Under the pieces are notes generated by a model, which was not told the DNA's origin, did no database searches, and was given only the letters and a program-made list of their open reading frames with translations. A DNA stretch of 29,543 bases from a virus: the IMG/VR virus record IMGVR_UViG_3300044655_003354, positions 1-29,543 of that record; one strand, given 5' to 3'. The translations under genes were made by a program, and so were the position numbers. Within the stretch, counting starts at the first letter, position 1. Each line of letters starts with the position of its first letter. Below, in pieces: positions 23,420-29,543 of the stretch.

Positions 23420-24448
23420 ATGCCATTTGATCTTTTTTCTACGCATACAATGTTGATGCCTTTGATTGAAAATTTTGATCCGAAGACATTCATAAGATCT
23501 ACCTTTTTTAGTTCATACAAGACGTTCGATACGGAACACGTAGTAATTGATCTTTATAGAGGAGCTCGTCGTATGGCCCCTTTTGTTAGACCTCGAAAAG
23601 GAGGCAAAACCATAGAGCGAGAGGGAAGAGAGATAAGACAATATACTCCTCCGCTTGTGGCACCACAGGCTCCTACAACTGCAGAAGATATTCAGAAAAG
23701 GGGGATAAGTGAGACTCCTTTTGCAACAAAAACTTCCGATGAGAGAGCAGCTGAACAACTCGGAAGAGACCTTGCAGAGCTTGATGAAATGGTCACGCGT
23801 CGCGAAGAGTGGATGTGTGCCCAGGCACTTTTTGAGGGGCAGATCCATATGCTTGATCAAGAAGAGGGCATTGACGAAGTGATAGAGTATCCAATTACTC
23901 ATATAGCGTTATCCGGGACATCTCTTTGGAGTGACGCTGGGAGCAATCCTCTTGCTGACTTAAAAAATTGGTGTCGCCAAGTTGGTAAAGATTCTGGTGT
24001 TGTTCCGAATATGGCCATATTGGCATCTGATGCCATAGACGCATTTTTAAAAAATGAAAGTGTTTTGAAAGCTCTTGATACACGAAGAGTAGACCTAGGC
24101 CAGATCAATCCACAGGCATTGCCAAATGGAGCTAGTTATATAGGCCATATTTTATTGCCAGAGGTTTCTCTTGATCTTTATGGTTACAACGAATGGGTAT
24201 ATGACGAGGAGACCTCTAAAGATGTCCCGATAGTTCCTAGTGGGCGTATCATTTTAGGAAACCCATCAGCTAGAACAGAAATGCTTTATGGTACGGTTTA
24301 TAACCTTAAGCAAGGTTCTATTGCCGAACCGCGAGTTCCTTTTAGTTGGGTAGAAAATGATGGAAGTGCTCGGTGGGTTCGTGTCTCAGCTCGTCCCCTA
24401 CCTGTGCCTATTCAGGCGGCAGCTTTCTTGCGCGCAACGGTTCTGTAG
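23420..24448 (+). CDS. Major capsid protein, lambda gpE family
   Basis: The 342-residue protein has gpE-type marks: the N-terminal FSTHTMLMPLIENFDP, VVIDLYRGARRMAPFVRP, then TPPLVAPQAPTTAEDIQKR and REEWMCAQALFEG. AAGGAGG precedes the ATG. It assembles the icosahedral shell together with the decoration protein. Confidence 0.94.
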   Translation: MPFDLFSTHTMLMPLIENFDPKTFIRSTFFSSYKTFDTEHVVIDLYRGARRMAPFVRPRKGGKTIEREGREIRQYTPPLVAPQAPTTAEDIQKRGISETPFATKTSDERAAEQLGRDLAELDEMVTRREEWMCAQALFEGQIHMLDQEEGIDEVIEYPITHIALSGTSLWSDAGSNPLADLKNWCRQVGKDSGVVPNMAILASDAIDAFLKNESVLKALDTRRVDLGQINPQALPNGASYIGHILLPEVSLDLYGYNEWVYDEETSKDVPIVPSGRIILGNPSARTEMLYGTVYNLKQGSIAEPRVPFSWVENDGSARWVRVSARPLPVPIQAAAFLRATVL

Positions 24449-24450
24449 TT

Positions 24451-24789
24451 ATGTTTTTAAAAGCCATAATACCAATCAAGCATGATGGGAAAATGTATTT
24501 GCCTGGAGAACAATTAGAGGTTACTCCCTCAGAAGTAATGCGTCTTGTTGCTTTACGAGCCGCTGTTATTCCTACTAATATTCTTGAAGATGAGAATAAC
24601 CAAGAAGAACAAATTGAAGAAGATAGAGCTCCAAAGCCTGAAGAAACATTAGATAATTTAGATCCAGACGATGAAATGGAAAAGAGAATAGCAATGGAAG
24701 AAGAATACAGAGCGTTAGGAGGTCGTCCGCAGCCAGAATGGCCAATAGAGAAATTACAAGCCAAACTGGAGGAAAGAAGGGCTGAATAA
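24451..24789 (+). CDS. Acidic protein in the FI position with a HeH/LEM-like C-terminus
   Basis: The 112-residue protein has an N-terminal beta part (IIPIKHDGKMYLPGEQLEVTPSEVMRLVALRAAV), a very acidic linker and a C-terminal ALGGRPQPEWPIEKLQAKLEE that fits a HeH/LEM-type helix-extension-helix. It occupies the place of lambda FI, an assembly helper. Start ATG 24451 is two bases after the capsid stop; the frame is open further up but overlaps the capsid gene. Ends with TAATG overlap. Confidence 0.7.
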   Translation: MFLKAIIPIKHDGKMYLPGEQLEVTPSEVMRLVALRAAVIPTNILEDENNQEEQIEEDRAPKPEETLDNLDPDDEMEKRIAMEEEYRALGGRPQPEWPIEKLQAKLEERRAE

Positions 24790-25115
24790 TGTCTTTTAAG
24801 GAATGTCTGGAAAAAGATATTACTGTGTTTTTAAATATTAAAGAATTTGGAGAAGAGCATATTCTTGATGATCACAAGATTGCCATGATTATTGACGAAG
24901 ATATTATTAATGAGCGTCAGAACAGAAAAAGAGCTACAGAATATGTAGAGGGTTTATTTGCTAAAGAAATAAGCCTCTTTGTGCGCTCAATCGATTTACC
25001 AGAGATTCCTGTGCATGGTCAGATGGTGATTCTTGATGGGAAAAAGTTTTTTGTTAATGGCGTCTTCAATTCAAATGGGGTAACAGAAATTGAACTGGTG
25101 GCGAATGAATCATGA
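24789..25115 (+). CDS. Head-tail joining protein, FII-like
   Basis: The 108-residue protein has a beta-rich second half (EISLFVRSIDLPEIPVHGQMVILDGKKFFVNGVFNSNGVTEIELVA) matching the FII-type attachment proteins that cap the connector. Its place after the FI-like gene agrees. It overlaps both neighbours (TAATG and ATGA). Confidence 0.75.
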   Translation: MSFKECLEKDITVFLNIKEFGEEHILDDHKIAMIIDEDIINERQNRKRATEYVEGLFAKEISLFVRSIDLPEIPVHGQMVILDGKKFFVNGVFNSNGVTEIELVANES

Positions 25116-25669
25116 TCGATTTAAACACAGAAAATATAGAACATACTCAGAAAGCATTAGCGGGAATTAAGGGAGGGGCCGAAAAGGCCCTTTCCCGTTC
25201 CTTGAATAAGGCAGTAAAAGGAATCAGAACAGATGCTGTTCGATCGGCGCGAGAAGAATATGTTGCTAAGGCAAAAGACATACGGAGTACGATTCGTATT
25301 TCACGCTCGAAGCCCAATGCATTAAGAGCAAGTGCAGTATCAAGAGGAAAGAGGATATCTCTTTATAACTTTAAGGTTAGTAAACAAAACGTAAAACAGA
25401 AACGGCCGGTTAGGGTGCAGGTAAAGAATACTGGGGGAGCCATGAAACCATTAGCTCATGCCTTTGTGAGAACAATGAACGGTAGTCAAACAGGAGTTTT
25501 TGAACGTGTTGGCAAAAGAAGACTTCCAATAAAAAAACTGACAGGCCCGGCTGCTCCGACAATGATCGGCTCAGAAACAGTTCGCATAGCTATAGAAGAA
25601 AATGCCTTGCGACGTTTTGAGAAAGAGCTTGACCATCAAATCATCTACTTAATGGAAGGAGGCCGCTAA
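25112..25669 (+). CDS. Minor tail protein Z-like
   Basis: The 185-residue basic protein with EKALSRSLNKAVKGIRTDAVRSAREEYVAKAKDIRSTI, VQVKNTGGAMKPLAHAFVRTMN and GVFERVGKRRLPIKKLTGPAAP follows the gpZ-type pattern, a protein needed for tail completion and head joining. It overlaps the upstream gene by ATGA. Confidence 0.82.
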   Translation: MIDLNTENIEHTQKALAGIKGGAEKALSRSLNKAVKGIRTDAVRSAREEYVAKAKDIRSTIRISRSKPNALRASAVSRGKRISLYNFKVSKQNVKQKRPVRVQVKNTGGAMKPLAHAFVRTMNGSQTGVFERVGKRRLPIKKLTGPAAPTMIGSETVRIAIEENALRRFEKELDHQIIYLMEGGR

Positions 25670-25671
25670 AT

Positions 25672-26145
25672 GTGAATGACCTTGTCGATTCAATTTGTGC
25701 GTTTCTGGGTACTGTCGTTGCAAATTATTCGCTTGAAACAAACCAAAAAGCTACAAAGTCTCCGCAGGTTGTCGCTGGGTGGCTTCCTCCCAAAAGATCG
25801 AGCGACATCCCCGACTTCCCTTATGTCATTGTACGAGCTTCAGAAGGCAAAGACTCTGAAGAAATGGCCACTGTTACGGTAAAAATACTGGTTGGCACAT
25901 ATGCGGAAGATCCGAACGGATTCCGGGATGTTCTGAACATCATGGAACGAATTCGCATTGCATTTGGAGAGCAGCGTGTTTTAGAGAAAAAATATAGGAT
26001 GGAATACCCTTTTTCGTGGCGGTTGTTTGATGACCAGCCATATCCTGAATGGGCTGGTGAAATTACAACAACGTGGGTTGTGCCACTTCCACAGGAAATA
26101 CTTTCTACAGAAGAGGAGGCTAGAATTTATGGCCAAGGATACTAA
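25672..26145 (+). CDS. Tail completion / terminator-like protein
   Basis: The 157-residue protein starts at GTG 25672 after GGAAGGAGG. GWLPPKRSSDIPDFPYVIVRASEGKD and VTVKILVGTYAEDPNGFRDVLNIMERIRIAF fit proteins that sit before the sheath gene in contractile-tail phages and end the tail tube. Role inferred from position and beta-rich make-up. Confidence 0.65.
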   Translation: MNDLVDSICAFLGTVVANYSLETNQKATKSPQVVAGWLPPKRSSDIPDFPYVIVRASEGKDSEEMATVTVKILVGTYAEDPNGFRDVLNIMERIRIAFGEQRVLEKKYRMEYPFSWRLFDDQPYPEWAGEITTTWVVPLPQEILSTEEEARIYGQGY

Positions 26146-26425
26146 AAAGCCAAAGACAATACCCAAAGTAGAAGAAATAGATAGAGTAACATATTGCGGC
26201 CCCAGCATTCCCACGCTGGGGCTTTTGCATGGCTCTACGTTTGTTGGGGGCTTGCCGGAACAAATAAAAACTCTGGCAGATGATAACCCATTCATTAAGC
26301 CTCTCTTTGTGGAGCCACAAGACGTTGGAATAGCTTTAGTTGCTATTTCTACGCATGGAACCGTTCTTCACTCCCTTGCAGGGCGTGCCAGGAATATATC
26401 TATAAAACGAGGTGAGAAGGCATGA
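26129..26425 (+). CDS. Small pre-sheath phage protein, unknown
   Basis: The 98-residue protein starts at ATG 26129, 9 bases after GAGGAGG; the open frame further upstream only mirrors the previous gene. Contains CGPSIPTLGLLHGSTFVGGLPEQIKTL. Such small proteins are often found before sheath genes with no known role. It overlaps both neighbours. Confidence 0.65.
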   Translation: MAKDTKKPKTIPKVEEIDRVTYCGPSIPTLGLLHGSTFVGGLPEQIKTLADDNPFIKPLFVEPQDVGIALVAISTHGTVLHSLAGRARNISIKRGEKA

Positions 26426-27888
26426 GCTATTTCCATGGAGTAAGAGCCTCTGAAATTCCTACAGCGATTATCCCGCCCGTGAGACTCGATAGCCCCGCTG
26501 TAGTCATAGGAACTGCACCTGTGCATATGAGTCTTGATGGAGTTGGGAAGACGAATGTCCCAATTCTTTGTTACTCATATAAAGAAGCTGTTGAGGCTTT
26601 CGGCTATTCTGCCGATTGGGGGAATTATTCTTTGTGCGAAGCCATGTACACGTTCTTCGCTCTTTTCGGTGTAGCACCAGTCGTTTTTGTAAACGTTCTT
26701 GACCCTACGACGCATAAAACACCTGTAGCCAGCGAGTCTGTTGGCATTGGAGCAGATGATAAAGCAGTATTGAAAGAGTTCGGTGCTTTGCCAGGATCTG
26801 TTGTGGTAAAGAGTCAGGCTGGAGATACGACATATGAGCTTAACAAAGACTACATCCTTTCTTTTGATGACGATGAGAAGCTGGTAATTACTCGCGTTGC
26901 TACTGGAACGATAGAGGCTGAGGCAACACTGACAGTTTCTTACGATAAACTTGATCCCACAGCTGTTAAAAATACAGATATTGTAGGCGGTTACGACGTA
27001 GCAACGGGCAAGTATACAGGTCTCGAACTCGTGGAACAGGTATTCCCGAAGTTTAGGCTTGTCCCAGGCATGCTATTGGCTCCTGGTTGGAGCGATGATA
27101 CTTCCGTAGCATCGGTTATGGCGGCTAAGACAAAGAATATCAATAGCGTTTTTAAGTCGATTGCTCTTGTTGATATCCCCGTAGATGCAAATACAAAATA
27201 CTCTGATGTTCCTGGTTGGAAAACAATAAATAACTTTGTTCACGAAAATATGATCACATGTTGGCCGAAGATCAAGCTGGGTAACGCTGTCTATCATCTG
27301 AGTACTCAGGTGGCTGCTTTGATGATGCAGATCGATGCTGAAAACGAGGGAATTCCATACGTGAGCCCTTCCAATCATCTTCTGCAGATGGATGGATCAA
27401 CGATTGGTGATACTAGCGAGAGCAATGAGATAAGCCTAACCCTTGACCAGGCAAACTATTTAAACAGTCAGGGTATCGTTACTGCCTTGAATTTTATAGG
27501 TGGGTGGAAATGTTGGGGAAACCGCACTGCGACATATCCAGGCGTTACCGATGCAAAAGATTCTTTCATTCCTGTAAAACGCATGTTCTACTGGAAGGCC
27601 AATCAGCTGATCATGACATATTGGCAGAAAGTTGATGCCCCTACAAATCGACGATTGATCGAGACTATCGTCGATAGTGAGAATATCAATTTGAACGGAC
27701 TCGCGGCACGAGGAATTCTGGTAGGCAACCAGAACAGAGTGGAGTTCAGATCAGATGAAAATCCGTTGACCGATTTGATCGATGGAATCGTTCGTTTCCA
27801 CTTGTTTATGACTCCGCCTATTCCTGCACGAGATATTGAGTGGCTTATCGAGTATGACGTAAGCAACCTCAGTTCTCTTTTTGATTAG
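26422..27888 (+). CDS. Contractile tail sheath protein, P2 FI-like
   Basis: The 488-residue protein begins YFHGVRASEIPTAIIPP, the standard sheath opening, then PAVVIGTAPVH, FGVAPVVFVNVLD, a variable beta domain (about 110-190), LVPGMLLAPGW and a C-terminal NRVEFRSDENPLTDLIDGIVRFHLFMTPPIPARDIEW. This defines a myovirus-type contractile tail. It is directly followed by the tube gene, as in P2. Confidence 0.96.
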   Translation: MSYFHGVRASEIPTAIIPPVRLDSPAVVIGTAPVHMSLDGVGKTNVPILCYSYKEAVEAFGYSADWGNYSLCEAMYTFFALFGVAPVVFVNVLDPTTHKTPVASESVGIGADDKAVLKEFGALPGSVVVKSQAGDTTYELNKDYILSFDDDEKLVITRVATGTIEAEATLTVSYDKLDPTAVKNTDIVGGYDVATGKYTGLELVEQVFPKFRLVPGMLLAPGWSDDTSVASVMAAKTKNINSVFKSIALVDIPVDANTKYSDVPGWKTINNFVHENMITCWPKIKLGNAVYHLSTQVAALMMQIDAENEGIPYVSPSNHLLQMDGSTIGDTSESNEISLTLDQANYLNSQGIVTALNFIGGWKCWGNRTATYPGVTDAKDSFIPVKRMFYWKANQLIMTYWQKVDAPTNRRLIETIVDSENINLNGLAARGILVGNQNRVEFRSDENPLTDLIDGIVRFHLFMTPPIPARDIEWLIEYDVSNLSSLFD

Positions 27889-27900
27889 GAGGGATGTCGA

Positions 27901-28422
27901 ATGAATATAGTTCCAGAAAAGCTGATTAACTTTAGAGTTTTCAATGAGAGCAACGATTTGATTGGCGTAGCTGATGTCGATTTGCCTTCTCTTGAGCCAA
28001 TGACTGAGACAGTTAAAGGGGCAGGAATTCTTGGAGAGATAGATTCCCCCACACTTGGCCATTATGGAAGCATGACTCTTACAATTAACTGGAGAACTGT
28101 TACCAGTAATTCCGCTGCATTATCTGTTCCTCAGGCTCATCAGCTCGATATGCGAGGAGCCATACAAATTCATGATGCTGCTACAGGAAAATATACTTCT
28201 GAAGCGTTAAAGGTTGTTTGTGGCGCTGTTCCTAAAAAGACAGGGCTAGGCAAACTGGATGTAGGCGCTTCAGGAGATGTGGCCAATGAGTTCGAAGTTT
28301 TACATATCAGGGTGTGGCTTGAGGGAAAAGAGCTTATCCATATAGATAAGCTCAATGGCGTGTGCAAAATCAACGGTGAGGATGTGCTCGGTAAGGTAAA
28401 AGCAGACCTTGGGCTTGTGTAG
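27901..28422 (+). CDS. Tail tube protein, P2 FII-like
   Basis: The 173-residue protein with PEKLINFRVFNESNDLIGVADVDLPSLEPMTETVKGAGILGEID and a late IDKLNGVCKINGEDVL is typical of P2-type major tube proteins. It polymerises inside the sheath. AGGAGG precedes the ATG. Confidence 0.95.
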   Translation: MNIVPEKLINFRVFNESNDLIGVADVDLPSLEPMTETVKGAGILGEIDSPTLGHYGSMTLTINWRTVTSNSAALSVPQAHQLDMRGAIQIHDAATGKYTSEALKVVCGAVPKKTGLGKLDVGASGDVANEFEVLHIRVWLEGKELIHIDKLNGVCKINGEDVLGKVKADLGLV

Positions 28423-28434
28423 GGAGTGTGAAAC

Positions 28435-28749
28435 ATGGAGACAATAAAACTGACGAAACCTATATCTTATGCGGGGAAAGAATATAAAGAATTAGAACTT
28501 GACCTTGAAGGGTTGAGTGGTGCTGACATGATTGCGGCAGAGCAGGAATGTCTGGCTCTTCAGCAGGTAGTTTCACCAGTTGTTGAGTTTTCTAAATCAT
28601 ATCTCAGCAATCTCGCGGCCAGAGCCGCACATGTTGACTCAGATTTGATTAGGCAGCTTCCAGTAAGGGATTTTTCCTACGTCACTCTCGTGGTGCAAAA
28701 TTTTTTGCTGGATACGGGAGGCCCTCGGGAAGAACTATTAGACGCTTAA
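28435..28749 (+). CDS. Tail assembly chaperone, P2 gpE-like (short form)
   Basis: The 104-residue protein begins METIKLTKPISYAGKEYKELELDLEGLSGADM, typical of P2 gpE, which guides tape measure and tube assembly. Near its end the ribosome meets T TTT TTG (28701-28707) in the correct frame for a -1 shift. Unshifted ribosomes end at 28749 with LLDTGGPREELLDA. Confidence 0.92.
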   Translation: METIKLTKPISYAGKEYKELELDLEGLSGADMIAAEQECLALQQVVSPVVEFSKSYLSNLAARAAHVDSDLIRQLPVRDFSYVTLVVQNFLLDTGGPREELLDA

Positions 28750-28886
28750 TATTGCGAGTAGCTCAATATACCCGAACGGGTGTTGATTTCTGGCTACGAA
28801 TGCCTCTCGCAGAGTTGATGCAATGGATAGAAGATATAGCTGATGTAATAAAGAAAGGTGGTGGCAGGCATGGGGAGGGTTTATGA
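28435..28886 (+). CDS. Tail assembly chaperone long form E+E' made by -1 frameshift
   Basis: Slipping back one base at 28701-28707 moves the ribosome to the frame GCT GGA TAC, which stays open to TGA 28884-28886. The added part is 59 residues, including LRVAQYTRTGVDFWLRMPLAELMQWIEDIADVI, a Trp-and-Pro-Leu pattern matching E' extensions. Total product is about 150 residues. It overlaps the tape measure start at 28870. No separate start for the second part is needed or seen. Confidence 0.88.
28701..28707 (+). promoter_or_regulatory. Programmed -1 frameshift site T TTT TTG
   Basis: In the zero frame the codons are AAT TTT TTG, giving the X XXY YYZ heptamer T TTT TTG, the same kind reported for P2 E/E'. 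The preceding A AAT TTT is a second overlapping match. Both fit a slip to the E' frame. Confidence 0.9.
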
Positions 28887-29543
28887 GTTTGCGATACAGT
28901 TGGGATCAAAGTTATCTAGCGGTTTTGGCAAGCCTTTCATGTCTGCCGCCGCAAATATTGATAGGCTTGATAAAAATCTAAAGAACTTAAAAGATAGACA
29001 AGGCAAGATAGATGCTTTTAGAAATCTAAGGAGAGATATTCACGATACTCGTTTGTCGTTTGTTCAGGCCCAATCTGATGTAACTCGTTTATCTCAAGAG
29101 ATGCAAAGAGCTGAGAAGCCTACAAGAGCACTTCAAAACAGGTTCAATGCTGCACAGAGAAAAGCGGAAACCTTGCGAGGAAAGCTCAAGGGGCAACGGC
29201 AAGAGCTGACACAACTTCGTGGAACTCTCAGTGCTGCCGGCCTTTCAACCAAAGGCTTTCGTAGCGAACAAGAAAAACTTGCAAAACAGATAGAGAAAAC
29301 TACCAAAGTTCAAAAGAACCTTCAAGCAATACAAGGCATGAAACAGGCCAATCTTCAGCATCGAGCGCAACTAAGAGGGCAGATGGTAGATACAATGGCT
29401 CTTGCCTCCTCTATCGCAGCTCCAATTTATGCTGCTGCTAAGGCTCAAGAAGCAGAAGTGCGACTTTCTACAGTTATCAATGCAAAAGACAAAGAATCAG
29501 CGATGAAAGAAGCAGCTTCTGTAGCTAGACGATTGGCAAAATC
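28870..29543 (+). CDS. Tail tape measure protein, 3' partial
   Basis: The frame is open from ATG 28870 to the window end (224 codons seen). It starts MGRVYEFAIQLGSKL, then a long helical, Lys/Arg/Gln-rich coiled coil (residues ~35-175), and a hydrophobic-leaning stretch (MALASSIAAPIYAAAKAQE) from about 176, as in tape measure N-termini. It overlaps the E' end by 17 bases, matching the P2 order E/E'-T. This gene sets tail length; the rest lies beyond the window. Confidence 0.9.
   Translation, partial: MGRVYEFAIQLGSKLSSGFGKPFMSAAANIDRLDKNLKNLKDRQGKIDAFRNLRRDIHDTRLSFVQAQSDVTRLSQEMQRAEKPTRALQNRFNAAQRKAETLRGKLKGQRQELTQLRGTLSAAGLSTKGFRSEQEKLAKQIEKTTKVQKNLQAIQGMKQANLQHRAQLRGQMVDTMALASSIAAPIYAAAKAQEAEVRLSTVINAKDKESAMKEAASVARRLAK

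Noticed and set aside
1-29543. CRISPR array or insertion sequence
   Set aside because: No regularly spaced repeats and no transposase genes or terminal inverted repeats were seen.

Overview
The window joins about 2.3 kb of bacterial chromosome to the left 27 kb of an integrated temperate phage; the prophage runs off the right edge. The host side carries the end of a nitrilase-fold gene, tadA, rubrerythrin and tRNA-Ser(CGA). Rubrerythrin and strong AGGAGG ribosome binding sites fit a low-to-mid-GC strict anaerobe. My best guess is a Synergistota or Bacillota-type host, but the sequence alone does not settle this.

Layout: (1) 1-2311 is host DNA, with good promoters in front of rubrerythrin and the tRNA. 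(2) 2343-3641 holds the tRNA terminator and a P4-type tyrosine integrase just downstream of the tRNA, so the tRNA 3' end is the likely attL. (3) 3671-10540 is a leftward block: seven accessory genes, then the CI/LexA-like repressor that heads them. The accessory genes include a two-TM membrane protein, an NA37/NdpA-like protein, a small TM protein, a PD-(D/E)XK-like nuclease with a broken frame, a DnaQ-BRCT exonuclease with no normal start codon, an unknown protein and a SWIM zinc-finger protein. Close spacing behind the repressor suggests expression in the lysogen, which makes this the best candidate for an undescribed defence or superinfection-exclusion cassette. (4) 10541-16604 is the rightward early region: divergent promoter/operator, Cro-like regulator, AlpA-like regulator, several small unknown genes, a DUF4406 nucleotide-enzyme-like protein, dUTPase, a replication initiator, a DnaC-like loader and a YopX protein. 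(5) 16700-17988 has back-to-back terminators, a second very short tyrosine recombinase and a 364-base noncoding stretch in the position of cos. (6) 17989-25115 is a lambda-type packaging and head module (Nu1, A, W, B, C with nested Nu3, D, E, FI and FII positions). (7) 25112-29543 holds tail genes: a Z-like protein, a tail-completion protein, then a P2-type contractile tail (sheath, tube, E/E' chaperone with a canonical T TTT TTG frameshift site, tape measure).

The phage therefore looks like a mosaic myovirus: lambda-like cos packaging and head joined to a P2-like contractile tail. Late genes are packed with ATGA and TAATG overlaps, implying translational coupling. Three accessory or regulatory loci show broken or non-canonical reading (a T7 tract, a G4 tract and an ATA start). 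Two of these could be homopolymer sequencing errors and should be checked before biology is built on them.
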